This document shows positions 40,966-49,215 of a stretch of DNA of 64,000 nt, piece by piece. Below the pieces are notes generated by a model, which was not told the DNA's origin, ran no database searches, and saw nothing but the letters and a program-made list of their open reading frames with translations. Origin of the DNA: Amycolatopsis nalaikhensis (GTDB lineage Bacteria > Actinomycetota > Actinomycetes > Mycobacteriales > Pseudonocardiaceae); NCBI RefSeq assembly GCF_030264295.1, contig NZ_CP127173.1, forward strand, positions 1,805,501 through 1,869,500. Reading direction: 5' to 3'. How positions within the stretch are numbered: the first letter of the stretch is position 1; every line of letters begins with the position of its first letter. A program made the position numbers and the translations under genes.

Positions 40966-41145
40966 ATGTACAAGATGCCGGGCGCCGGCGTCGGCGTGGC
41001 CGGCGGCGGGGTGGGCACCCTCGCCGCCACCGGGGCCGACATCGGGTGGTGGCTGGCCGTCGGCGTGCTGCTGGTCCTGCTGGGGACCGTCGCGCTGATC
41101 GCCGTCCACCGCCGCAACCGCCGTCTCTCCCAGGCGCGGGAGTGA
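40966..41145 (+). CDS. 59-residue mini-protein carrying an LAATG sorting signal
   Basis: A small gene 12 bases after the tailed protein, with GCGAGGT as ribosome site. It has a Gly/Val-rich N-terminus, LAATG at residues 19-23, a transmembrane helix at about 28-47 and a basic RRNRR end. LAXTG is the signal of actinobacterial class E sortases. There is no signal peptide and almost no passenger, so it is a nearly free-standing sorting tail. It is too short for standard gene calling, but codon use (GC at nearly all third positions) and spacing support translation. Confidence 0.7.
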   Translation: MYKMPGAGVGVAGGGVGTLAATGADIGWWLAVGVLLVLLGTVALIAVHRRNRRLSQARE

Positions 41146-41242
41146 GAGAGGGGGCCGTCGGCGTGTGCCCCTCGCGCGCCGGCGGTCCCTTTCGGTGGAA
41201 ATTTGCTGGACACTGGACGATGTGGAGAAGGGGCACCGCGAG

Positions 41243-42394
41243 GTGGATGTGATGTTGCTGGCCGGGACGCGGCCGGAAGCGCTCAAGCTCGCGCCGCTCG
41301 CCCTGGCCATGGAGGCGCACCCGGCGCTGCGGCCGGTGCTGGTCCACAGCGGCCAGCACGCGGGCATGGTCGAGCAGGCGCTGGCGCCGTTCGGCCTGGT
41401 CGCGGACGCCTGGCTGGACGTGCCGCCGCGGGTCACCGGCGGCCAGGCTGAGCTGGTGGCGGGCCTGCTACCCGCGCTCGACGACGTCCTGCGCCGGCAC
41501 GCCCCGGCCGCGCTGGTGGTCCAGGGCGACACGACGACGACGCTCGCGGGCGCCCTGGCCGCGTTCTGGCTGGGCATCCCGGTGGTGCACCTGGAAGCCG
41601 GGCTGCGCACGCACGACCTCACCGCGCCGTTCCCCGAGGAGGGCGCGCGGCAGATGGTGTCGCGGCTGGCGGCCCTGCACCTGGCGCCGACGCTCGGCGC
41701 GGCCGCCGCGTTGCGCTCGGAAGGCGTTGCGCGGCAACGGATCGCCGTCACGGGCAACACGGTCGTCGACGCCGTGCTGGAGATCGCGGCGCGTGACCTG
41801 CCCGCCCGCGACACGGCGCTGGCGTTGCTGGAGATGGAAATCGCGGAAGCCGGTGAGCGGCTGGTGCTGGTGACGTCGCACCGCCGCGAGTCGTGGGGCG
41901 AGCCGCTGGAGCGGACCCTCGCCGCGGTGCAGCTGATCGTCGCCGAGCACCCGGACGTCCAGGTGCTGTTCCCGGCGCACCCGAACCCGCAGGTCAGGGC
42001 CCAGGTCGAAGCGGCGCTGGGCGGCCTGCCGCGGGTGACGGTGACGGACCCGCTGGAGTACCCGGACCTGGTGCGCGCGCTGCGGCTGGCGTCGCTGGTG
42101 CTGACGGACTCGGGCGGCATCCAGGAGGAGGCCCCGACGTTCGGCACGCCGGTGCTGGTGCTGCGCGACGTCACCGAGCGCGCGGAGGTCGTCGAGGCCG
42201 GGTGCGCGTGGCTGGTCGGCACGGACACGTCACGCATCGCCGACACCGCGGCGCGGCTGCTGAGCGGCGAGCTGCGTCCGGCACAGGTCGGAAACCCGTA
42301 CGGCGAAGGCAATGCGGCCGCGTTGGCGGTGGCCGCGATCGAGGAACTGCTGGGCGTGGGCGCCGAGCAGCACAAGCACGCTGCGGCTTCGTAG
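41243..42394 (+). CDS. wecB: UDP-N-acetylglucosamine 2-epimerase, non-hydrolysing
   Basis: 383 residues; interconverts UDP-GlcNAc and UDP-ManNAc for surface glycans. Family motifs: HSGQHAGM, QGDTTTTLAGALAAFW, VHLEAGLRT, FPEEGARQMVSRLAALHLAPT, GNTVVDAV, HRRESWG and DSGGIQEEAPTFGTPVLVLRDVTERAE. Start placed at GTG 41243 (VDVMLLAGTRPE); ATG 41252 is possible. It is 97 bases after the LAATG gene, same strand, and could supply sugars to the GT2 of this locus. Confidence 0.92.
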   Translation: MDVMLLAGTRPEALKLAPLALAMEAHPALRPVLVHSGQHAGMVEQALAPFGLVADAWLDVPPRVTGGQAELVAGLLPALDDVLRRHAPAALVVQGDTTTTLAGALAAFWLGIPVVHLEAGLRTHDLTAPFPEEGARQMVSRLAALHLAPTLGAAAALRSEGVARQRIAVTGNTVVDAVLEIAARDLPARDTALALLEMEIAEAGERLVLVTSHRRESWGEPLERTLAAVQLIVAEHPDVQVLFPAHPNPQVRAQVEAALGGLPRVTVTDPLEYPDLVRALRLASLVLTDSGGIQEEAPTFGTPVLVLRDVTERAEVVEAGCAWLVGTDTSRIADTAARLLSGELRPAQVGNPYGEGNAAALAVAAIEELLGVGAEQHKHAAAS

Positions 42395-42403
42395 CCCAAG
42401 ACT

Positions 42404-42451
42404 TGTCGTGAGTGTTTAGGGCGGTTCTAACCGCCCTAAACACTCACGACA
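42404..42451. repeat. 23-bp-arm intergenic palindrome, copy 2 (convergent gene ends)
   Basis: Perfect arms 42404-42426 and 42429-42451 (core GTGAGTGTTTAGGGCGGTT) with spacer CT. It lies between the wecB and tsaD stops; the tsaD stop (42444-42446) is inside the right arm. Likely a bidirectional terminator. Confidence 0.88.
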
Positions 42452-43493
42452 GCGAGACCACGTTCACCGGGAGGGCCGGGTTCGCGCTGAAGTCCAGCGG
42501 GGCCGTCGGGCGCTTGGCCGCCACCACGTGCGCGCCCAGGGCCGCGATCATCGCGCCGTTGTCCGTGCACAGCCGCGGCCGCGGGACGCGCAGCTCGATC
42601 CCCGCCGCCTCGCAGCGTTCGGCGGCCAGCGCGGACAAACGCGAGTTCGCCGCCACGCCACCCGAGATGACGATGGTGCCGATCCCCTGCTCCTTCGCCG
42701 CGCGAACGGCCTTCATCGTCAGCACGTCCGCGACGGCTTCCTGGAACGACGCCGCGACGTCGTCCACCGGGATCTCCTCGCCGCGCCGCCCCGCGCTTTC
42801 GACCCAGCGCGCGACCGCGGTCTTCAAGCCGGAGAAGGAAAAGTCGTTCTTCGCGTCGCGTGGGCCGGTCATGCCGCGCGGGAACGCGATCGCCGCCGGG
42901 TCGCCGTTCTTCGCGGCCTTGTCGATCGGCGGGCCGCCCGGGTACGGCAGGCCGAGCACGCGGGCGACCTTGTCGTACGCCTCGCCCGCCGCGTCGTCCA
43001 CTGTGGACCCCAGCTCGGTGATCTCGGACGCGATGTCGTCGACGCGCAGCAGCTGCGTGTGCCCACCCGAGACCAGCAGCGCCAGGCACGGCGTCGGCAA
43101 CGGCCCGTGCTGCAGCGTGTCCACCGCGATGTGCCCGGCCAGGTGGTTGACGCCGTAGAGCGGCACGTCCAGCGCTGTCGCGTACGCCTTCGCCGCCGAG
43201 ACGCCGACGAGCAGCGCGCCCGCCAGGCCCGGCCCGGCGGTCACCGCGATGGCGTCCACATCGGACAGTGCCAGCCCGGCCTTCTCGAAGGCCCGCGTGG
43301 TCGTCGGGACCATCGCCTCGAGGTGCGCGCGGCTGGCGACCTCGGGCACGACACCGCCGAAGCGCGCGTGCTGCTCGACGCTCGAGGCGACCTCGTCGGC
43401 GAGCAGCTCCACCGTGCCGTCGTCGTGCAGGCGGACCAGGCCGACGCCGGTCTCGTCGCACGAGCTCTCGATGCCCATGATGATGCGTGACAT
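42444..43493 (-). CDS. tsaD: tRNA N6-adenosine threonylcarbamoyltransferase TsaD
   Basis: 349 residues; transfers the threonylcarbamoyl group to A37 of ANN-decoding tRNAs. [12 protein letters not shown] start, metal-binding [15 protein letters not shown], and [12 protein letters not shown] 43493 overlaps the rimI stop by one base (TGATG). Last gene of the tsaB-rimI-tsaD operon, fully overlapping and so translationally coupled. Confidence 0.96.
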   Translation of the reverse strand: MSRIIMGIESSCDETGVGLVRLHDDGTVELLADEVASSVEQHARFGGVVPEVASRAHLEAMVPTTTRAFEKAGLALSDVDAIAVTAGPGLAGALLVGVSAAKAYATALDVPLYGVNHLAGHIAVDTLQHGPLPTPCLALLVSGGHTQLLRVDDIASEITELGSTVDDAAGEAYDKVARVLGLPYPGGPPIDKAAKNGDPAAIAFPRGMTGPRDAKNDFSFSGLKTAVARWVESAGRRGEEIPVDDVAASFQEAVADVLTMKAVRAAKEQGIGTIVISGGVAANSRLSALAAERCEAAGIELRVPRPRLCTDNGAMIAALGAHVVAAKRPTAPLDFSANPALPVNVVSLS

Positions 43494-43972
43494 CAGCCCG
43501 CCACCTCGTCTCGCGCCCGCGCGGGGCGCACCATCGTGTACGCGTCGGCGCCGGAAGGCTGGTAGTAGCGCTTCCGGATGCCGAGCCGTTCGAAGCCGTG
43601 GCTCTCGTACAGCGCGAGAGCCGCCGTGTTGTCCGTGCGGACCTCGAGGAACACCGGTGCCTCGACCTCGTCGGCCCGCTCCAGCAGCGCCCGCAGCAGC
43701 GCCTTGCCGATGCCCTGGCCCTGGTGCTCGGGTGCGACGCCGATCGTGTGCACCGTCGCCTCGTACTCGCCGCGGCGCCGCCCGACGACGGCCAGCCCGG
43801 CGTAGCCGAGCAGCTCGTCGCCCTCGTCCGGGCGGGCGGCGAGGTAGAAGTTGCCCGCGTCCAGTTCCGAGTGGAACGCGCGGGCGCTCCACGGGTCGTC
43901 GCCGGGGAAGAGGATCTTCTCGATCTCGACGCACCGGGCGATGTCCCGGCGGCGCAAGGGTTCGAGTCTCAC
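43493..43972 (-). CDS. rimI: Ribosomal protein S18-alanine N-acetyltransferase (GNAT)
   Basis: 159 residues. GNAT fold with acetyl-CoA loop [41 protein letters not shown] 43972 overlaps the tsaB stop (GTGA). Placed between tsaB and tsaD as in most actinobacteria; may also acetylate other N-termini. Confidence 0.9.
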   Translation of the reverse strand: MRLEPLRRRDIARCVEIEKILFPGDDPWSARAFHSELDAGNFYLAARPDEGDELLGYAGLAVVGRRRGEYEATVHTIGVAPEHQGQGIGKALLRALLERADEVEAPVFLEVRTDNTAALALYESHGFERLGIRKRYYQPSGADAYTMVRPARARDEVAG

Positions 43973-44634
43973 GGCGTGGTCACCCGTTTCGGCGCCGTGG
44001 GCTCCGCGGCGTCGGGACGGCGCAGGTACAACGGCGTCAGCGGCGCGGGCGTTTCCTTCGCCAGCAACGCGTTCCGCGCGGCCTTGACGAGCCCGGCCGG
44101 CGACGGGAAGCGCGGCTCGACCGGCCGGACGTCGAGTGCCTCGGCGTACAGCAGGGCACCGTCGCCCGCCGCCACCTTGACGTCGGTCTCGAGGTCGGCG
44201 GGGCGCTGGACGTGCGGGCCGTCGGTGCGCTGCCCGGCCGCGTCGTAGGCGGCCCAGTAGACCTCGCGGCGGCGGGCGTCGGTCAGCACGAGGAACGCGC
44301 CTTCGCCCGGCTCGACGTCGGCGGCCAGCGCGTCGAGGCTGCAGACCGGGTACACGGGCAGGCCGAGGGCGTGGCCGAGCGCGGCGGCGGTGGCCATCCC
44401 GGCGCGCAGGCCGGTGAACGGCCCGGGGCCGACGCCGACGACGATCGCGTCGAGGTCCTTGAGGGTCACGCCGGCGGCTTCGGCCGCGGCCAGCGCGTGC
44501 GGGGTGATCAGCTCGCCGTGGGCGCGGGCGTCGACCGTGACGCGCTCCCCGCGCGTCTCGACGCCGCTTCCGTCCACCGCGACGACCCCCGCGGTCACCG
44601 CCGGGGTCGAGGTATCGATCGCCAGTACCAACAC
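43969..44634 (-). CDS. tsaB: tRNA threonylcarbamoyladenosine synthesis protein TsaB
   Basis: 221 residues; inactive TsaD paralogue that forms the TsaB-TsaD-TsaE complex. [17 protein letters not shown] start and [41 protein letters not shown] 44634 chosen; the long upstream frame is chance. First gene of the t6A operon; the partner tsaE is 4 kb away because of the matB/IS30 segment. Confidence 0.93.
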   Translation of the reverse strand: MLVLAIDTSTPAVTAGVVAVDGSGVETRGERVTVDARAHGELITPHALAAAEAAGVTLKDLDAIVVGVGPGPFTGLRAGMATAAALGHALGLPVYPVCSLDALAADVEPGEGAFLVLTDARRREVYWAAYDAAGQRTDGPHVQRPADLETDVKVAAGDGALLYAEALDVRPVEPRFPSPAGLVKAARNALLAKETPAPLTPLYLRRPDAAEPTAPKRVTTP

Positions 44635-44733
44635 GGTGTCCCAGCCTACGACCAGCGCCTTCGACGGCTCGCTGCAGGGGACGGATCCGCAGGGTAACGT
44701 GCGGATGGAGTCCGACTCTGGGAGGTCCCCGCG

Positions 44734-46158
44734 GTGCCCGCCCCGTTGTTCCCCACCCTCGCCGACGGTTCCGCCTCCGAGGCCCTGCGCTTCGGCGACC
44801 ACGTCCTGACCCACGCCGAGCTCGCCGCGGTCGCCGGCGGGCTCGCCCGCGAGCTGCCCCGCGGCCGCGTCGCCGTGTGGGCGACGCCGACCGTGCACAC
44901 GAGCGTCGCCGTCGTCGCCGCGCTGCTGGCGGGGGTCCCGGCCGTGCCGCTCAACCCGAAGATCGGCGAGCGCGAGCTGACGCATATCCTGGCCGACAGC
45001 GAGCCGCAGCTGGTGCTCGCCGAGCCCGGCGTCGAGCTGCCCGAAGGCCTCGCGGCGCTCCCCCGCCGCGACATCCCGCTGACCGGGGAAGCCGGGCCGC
45101 TCGCGGAAGAACCGGACCCCGAGACACCCGCGTTGATCGTCTACACCTCGGGCACGACCGGCCCGCCCAAGGGCGTCGTCCTCCCCCGGCGCGCGCTCGC
45201 GACGACGCTCGACGCCCTCGAAGACGCCTGGGGCTGGACCGGCGACGACGTCCTCGTGCACGCGCTGCCGCTGTTCCACGTGCACGGCCTGATCCTCGGC
45301 ATCCTCGGGCCGCTGCGGCGCGGCGGCTCCGTGCGCCACCTCGGCGGGTTCTCCACCGAGGGCGTCGCGCGGGAGCTCTCGAATGGCGCGACGATGCTGT
45401 TCGGCGTCCCGACCATGTACCACCGCATCGCGGGCGAGGTCGGCACGAACACGGCGCTGGCGGACGCCCTTCGCAAAGCGAGGCTTCTCGTGTCCGGGTC
45501 CGCGGCGCTGCCCGTGCACGACCACCAGCGGATCACCCAGGCGACCGGCCAGCAGGTCGTCGAGCGGTACGGGATGACCGAGACGCTGATGAACACGAGC
45601 GTCCGCGCGGACGGCGAGCGCAAGCCCGGCACCGTCGGCGTCCCGCTGCGGGGCGTCGAACTCCGGCTGGTCGGCGAAGCGGGCGAAGTGATCGACGACG
45701 TCGAGACGGTCGGCGAAATCCAGGTGCGCGGCCCGAACCTGTTCACCGAGTACCTCAACCGCCCGGACGCGACGGCGGCGGCGTTCGACGACGGCTGGTT
45801 CCGCACCGGCGACATGGCGACCCGCGACGCCGACGGCTACGTCAAGATCGTCGGGCGCAAGGCGACCGACCTGATCAAGAGCGGCGGCTACAAGATCGGC
45901 GCGGGCGAGATCGAGAACGCACTGCTCGAACACCCCGGCGTCGCGGAGGCGGCCGTCACCGGCGAGCCGGACGACGACCTGGGCGAGCGGATCGTCGCGT
46001 GGATCGTGGCCTCGGGTGAGCCGCCCGCGGCCGACGAGCTGGCCGACCACGTCGCCCGGCTGCTCGCGCCGCACAAGCGGCCGCGGGTCGTCCGGTACCT
46101 GGACGCGTTGCCGCGCAACGACATGGGCAAGGTCATGAAGCGGGCGCTCGGTGCCTAG
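44734..46158 (+). CDS. matB: Malonyl-CoA synthetase (MatB type)
   Basis: 474 residues, AMP-forming acyl-CoA synthetase. P-loop YTSGTTGPPKGVVLP, VPTMYHRIAGE, YGMTETLMNTSVRADGE, TGDMATRDADGYVKIVGRKATDLIKSGGYKIGAGEIE, catalytic Lys in NDMGKVMKRAL. Very similar throughout to the Streptomyces MatB I remember, which activates malonate and methylmalonate for polyketide and fatty-acid synthesis. GTG 44734 follows GGGAGGTC. Overlaps the next gene by 8 bases. Confidence 0.9.
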   Translation: MPAPLFPTLADGSASEALRFGDHVLTHAELAAVAGGLARELPRGRVAVWATPTVHTSVAVVAALLAGVPAVPLNPKIGERELTHILADSEPQLVLAEPGVELPEGLAALPRRDIPLTGEAGPLAEEPDPETPALIVYTSGTTGPPKGVVLPRRALATTLDALEDAWGWTGDDVLVHALPLFHVHGLILGILGPLRRGGSVRHLGGFSTEGVARELSNGATMLFGVPTMYHRIAGEVGTNTALADALRKARLLVSGSAALPVHDHQRITQATGQQVVERYGMTETLMNTSVRADGERKPGTVGVPLRGVELRLVGEAGEVIDDVETVGEIQVRGPNLFTEYLNRPDATAAAFDDGWFRTGDMATRDADGYVKIVGRKATDLIKSGGYKIGAGEIENALLEHPGVAEAAVTGEPDDDLGERIVAWIVASGEPPAADELADHVARLLAPHKRPRVVRYLDALPRNDMGKVMKRALGA

Positions 46159-47482
46159 GCCGCCGGCGCGCGAGGTCGTCGGCGCGCTCGCGAACGGCTT
46201 CACGGAGTTCCCCACCCCGCTGCGCGAAGAGCCCGCCGACGGGCCGATCGACTGGCCGGGCTACCGCGAAGCCCGTGCGGCGGCGGAAGAGCGCACCGGC
46301 GAGAAAGAGTCGGTCGTCTGCGGGACGGCGAAGATCGGCGACACCGAGGCCGTGCTGATCGCGTTCGAGTTCGGGTTCCTCGGCGGCTCGCTCGGGCAGC
46401 GCACGGGCGACCGCATCGAGGCGGCGTTCGCCCACGCCCGCGACGCGCGGCTGCCGGTGGTGTCGCTGATTTCCACCGGCGGCAGCCGCATGCAGCAGGG
46501 CATGCGGGCGTTGATGCAGCTGCAGCGGGTGGCGCGGGCGTCGGCGTTGACGCGGGCATCCGGCATCCCCCAGATCTCGGTGCTGCGCGACCCGACGACC
46601 GGCGGCGGCTGGGCGACGCTCGGCGCGGGTGCCGACGTCATCCTCGCGCTGCCGGACGCGCAGGTGGGCTTCGCGGGCTCGCGAGTGCGTCCGTCGGGCT
46701 CGCCGGAGGCGTACACCGCGGAGGCCAAGTACGAGTGGGGTCAGGTCGACGCGCTGGTCGCGCCGGATCAGCTCGGCCCGGCGCTGGAACGGTGGCTGCG
46801 CTTGCTGACCGCGCGGTCGTCCGCGGCCGCGCCGCCGCCTTCGGCGCTGCGTCCGGCGGATTTGCCGGCGACCGGCTGGGAAGCGGTCCAGGCGGCGCGC
46901 TCACCGCGGCGGGCCCGCGCGGCCGAGTACCTCGACGCGTACTTCGGCTGGCGGGAGGACATCAGCGGAGACCGTTGCGGCGGCGTCGATCCCGGCGTGG
47001 CGTGCGGCTTCGGCTGGCGCGACGGGCGGACGATCGCGTACGCGGCCCAGTGCGGCACACCGACGTCGCCCGCGGGTTTCCGCACGGCGGCCCGGTTGGT
47101 GCGACTGGCGTCCCGGCTGAGGATCCCGGTGCTGACGCTGGTGGACACCCCGGGCGCGGCGAACGACGCGGAGGCGGAGCGGACGGGCGCGGGCGGCGCG
47201 ATCGCGGAGATGTTCGAGGCGGTGGCGACGGCGTCGGTCCCGGTGACGACGCTGGTGATCGGCGAAGGCGGATCGGGTGGCGCACTGGCGTTCGCGGCGG
47301 CGGACTCGACGTGGGTGGCGCCGGACGCGTACTTCTCGGTGACATCCCCGGAAGCCGCGGCGGCGATCCTCAAGCGTCCGGCTTCGGAGGTCCCTGCGCT
47401 GGCGAACCAGCTGCACCTGCGCCCCCAGGACCTGATGGACCTGGGCGTCGCCCGCGCGGTCGTGAGTGAGAAACAGGGTTAG
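46151..47482 (+). CDS. Acyl-CoA carboxylase carboxyltransferase-like protein
   Basis: 443 residues with two crotonase-fold halves fused: an N-terminal AccD-like half (STGGSRMQQGMRALMQLQRV, TTGGGWATLGAGADVILALP) and a C-terminal AccA-like half (ALVDTPGA-type LVDTPGAANDAEAERTGAG; GEGGSGGALAFAAADSTWV). GTG start overlaps matB by 8 bases. The pair matches the matB-carboxyltransferase pair in Streptomyces, so it may move carboxyl groups to or from malonyl-CoA. No Zn ribbon was seen. The stop lies in the palindrome just before the IS30 element; the gene is not cut. Confidence 0.85.
   Translation: MPRPPAREVVGALANGFTEFPTPLREEPADGPIDWPGYREARAAAEERTGEKESVVCGTAKIGDTEAVLIAFEFGFLGGSLGQRTGDRIEAAFAHARDARLPVVSLISTGGSRMQQGMRALMQLQRVARASALTRASGIPQISVLRDPTTGGGWATLGAGADVILALPDAQVGFAGSRVRPSGSPEAYTAEAKYEWGQVDALVAPDQLGPALERWLRLLTARSSAAAPPPSALRPADLPATGWEAVQAARSPRRARAAEYLDAYFGWREDISGDRCGGVDPGVACGFGWRDGRTIAYAAQCGTPTSPAGFRTAARLVRLASRLRIPVLTLVDTPGAANDAEAERTGAGGAIAEMFEAVATASVPVTTLVIGEGGSGGALAFAAADSTWVAPDAYFSVTSPEAAAAILKRPASEVPALANQLHLRPQDLMDLGVARAVVSEKQG
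47460..47476. repeat. Left half of a palindrome split by the IS30 element
   Basis: TCGTGAGTGAGAAACAG, exactly complementary (17 bp) to 48744-48760 on the other side of the IS. It begins with the same TCGTGAGTG as the intact palindromes at 16270, 42404 and 58491. Confidence 0.7.
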
Positions 47483-47489
47483 AACACCT

Positions 47490-48739
47490 TGGGTTCTAGC
47501 GGTCGTTGCAACACCTGACCTGAGAGGTGTTGCCATGACCGAAAACGATCGCCGTCGGTGGCTGTCCCGCGACGTCCGGGTGGCATTCTGGGACCAGATC
47601 CGAGCAGGGCTGCCCGTAGAACACGCCGCGAGGGCCGCGGGCGTGTCGCCGGCCAGCGGAAGACGACTGTTCGAGCAGGCTGGAGGCGTGATCACCAACG
47701 CGCCGACAGCCTGCTCGAGCCGCTATCTCTCGCTGGCCGAGCGGGAGGAGATCATGGTCCTGCACGCCCAGGACGTGCCACGGGCGGAGATCGCGCGGCG
47801 GCTGGGCCGCCACCGCTCCACCATCGGGCGGGAACTGGACCGCAACAGCACCGGCGGTGGTGGCCGCTATCGGGCCAGCACCGCCCAGCACATTGCCGAA
47901 CACCGCGCGAAACGACCGAAACCCGCGAAACTGGCCACCGACCCGGTCCTGCACGACCGTGTCCAGCAGGACCTGACCGCGCGGTGGTCGCCCGAGCAGA
48001 TCGCTGCCAGGCTGAAACGGGACTTCCCCGACCAGCCGAGGATGCACGTGACCCACGAAACGATCTACCAGGCCATCTACGTCCAAGGCCGCGGTGCGCT
48101 GCGCCGGGAGCTGGCCGCGTGCCTGCGCACCGGACGCGCGATCCGCAAGCCCCATCGCACCTCCGACGGGCGCCGGACCCGTCAGGGCAGGATCGCCGGG
48201 ATGGTCCCGATCTCCGAGCGGCCCGCCGAGGCCGCCGACCGGGCCGTCCCGGGGCACTGGGAAGGCGACCTGATCGTCGGCAAGGACGGCCGCTCGGTGA
48301 TCGGGACCCTGGTCGAGCGCAGCACCCGGTTCTGCCTGCTGCTGCACCTGCCCGGCGGCAAAGACGCCGCCGCGGTCGCCGAGGCGATGATCACCGTCAT
48401 CCGGGGGTTGCCGCAGGAGCTGCGCCGGTCGCTGGCCTGGGATCAGGGCACCGAGATGGCCCAGCACGCCACCATCACCCTGGCCACCGACATGGCGATC
48501 TACTTCTGTGATCCGCACTCGCCCTGGCAGCGCGGGTCGAACGAGAACACCAACGGGCTGCTGCGGCAGTACTTCCCCACAGGCACCGATCTGTCGGTAC
48601 ACACCCCTACTGACCTGGCGAAAGTCGCTGCCGAACTCAACGGCCGCCCGCGCAAGACGCTCGGCTGGGACACCCCAGCCGAACGCCTCGCGATGCTACT
48701 GTCCACACAGGACCCTGTTGCGACGACCGCTTGAAACCA
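47490..48739. mobile_element. IS30-family insertion sequence
   Basis: About 1250 bases. 24-bp terminal inverted repeats with 3 mismatches: 47490-47513 (TGGGTTCTAGCGG...) and 48716-48739 (complement of TGGTTTCAAGCGG...). It contains one transposase gene. Exact outer ends and target duplication cannot be settled by eye. It sits between the convergent carboxyltransferase and tsaE genes, inside a palindrome. Confidence 0.85.
47535..48734 (+). CDS. IS30-family transposase
   Basis: 399 residues. N-terminal HTH region, then the IS30 helix YLSLAEREEIMVLHAQDVPRAEIARRLGRHRSTIGRELDRN, and a DDE integrase domain: first Asp in GHWEGDLIVG, second in AWDQGTEM, Glu in SNENTNGLLRQYFP. All three catalytic residues are present and the frame is intact, so it may still be active. 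ATG 47535 follows GAGAGGTG; the left terminal repeat precedes it. Confidence 0.95.
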   Translation: MTENDRRRWLSRDVRVAFWDQIRAGLPVEHAARAAGVSPASGRRLFEQAGGVITNAPTACSSRYLSLAEREEIMVLHAQDVPRAEIARRLGRHRSTIGRELDRNSTGGGGRYRASTAQHIAEHRAKRPKPAKLATDPVLHDRVQQDLTARWSPEQIAARLKRDFPDQPRMHVTHETIYQAIYVQGRGALRRELAACLRTGRAIRKPHRTSDGRRTRQGRIAGMVPISERPAEAADRAVPGHWEGDLIVGKDGRSVIGTLVERSTRFCLLLHLPGGKDAAAVAEAMITVIRGLPQELRRSLAWDQGTEMAQHATITLATDMAIYFCDPHSPWQRGSNENTNGLLRQYFPTGTDLSVHTPTDLAKVAAELNGRPRKTLGWDTPAERLAMLLSTQDPVATTA

Positions 48740-48743
48740 CCCA

Positions 48744-48760
48744 CTGTTTCTCACTCACGA
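48744..48760. repeat. Right half of the palindrome split by the IS30 element
   Basis: CTGTTTCTCACTCACGA, the 17-bp complement of 47460-47476. The tsaE stop codon (48755-48757) is inside it, as the tsaD stop is in copy 2 of the related palindrome. Confidence 0.7.
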
Positions 48761-49213
48761 GGTCTGGGCGAGCTCCGGCACCCGGTCGGCCCAGGAGCCG
48801 TGCGGTTCCAGGGTCACCTCGCGGACGTCGTCCTCGCGGCGGTCCAGCCGGACCACCAGGTAGTCGTCCGACAGGCGCTCCGCCGAGCCCTCGCCCCACT
48901 CGACCACGATCGCCGAGCGCTCCAGGTCCGTGTCCAGGTCCAGGTCGTCCAGCTGGGACAGGTCGCCGCCCAGGCGGTACGCGTCCACGTGCACCAGGGG
49001 CACGCCGGAAGCGCCCGCCGGGTGGACGCGCGCGAGGACGAACGTCGGGGAGCTGACGCGGCCGCCGACGCCGAGGCCGTCCGCGATGCCGCGGGTCAGC
49101 GTCGTCTTACCCGCGCCCAGCGGCCCGGCCAGGAGGACCAGGTCGCCCGCGCGCAGGACGCGGCCGAGCGCGCGCCCGAAGTCCATCGTGTCGTCGGGTG
49201 TCGGGAACACCAT
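48755..49213 (-). CDS. tsaE: tRNA threonylcarbamoyladenosine ATPase TsaE
   Basis: 152 residues. P-loop GPLGAGKTTLTRGIADGLG and Switch-type SPTFVLARVH, then VHVDAYRLGG and VVEWGEG. Drives the TsaBDE cycle. ATG 49213 is 2 bases after the hydrolase stop; an upstream GTG at 49231 would overlap. Same operon as alr and the hydrolase. Confidence 0.95.
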   Translation of the reverse strand: MVFPTPDDTMDFGRALGRVLRAGDLVLLAGPLGAGKTTLTRGIADGLGVGGRVSSPTFVLARVHPAGASGVPLVHVDAYRLGGDLSQLDDLDLDTDLERSAIVVEWGEGSAERLSDDYLVVRLDRREDDVREVTLEPHGSWADRVPELAQTS

Positions 49214-49215
49214 TG

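Noticed and set aside
46151..47482. Disruption of the carboxyltransferase gene by the IS30 element
   Set aside because: Its stop codon (47480-47482) lies before the first terminal repeat base at about 47490 and the C-terminal domain is complete.
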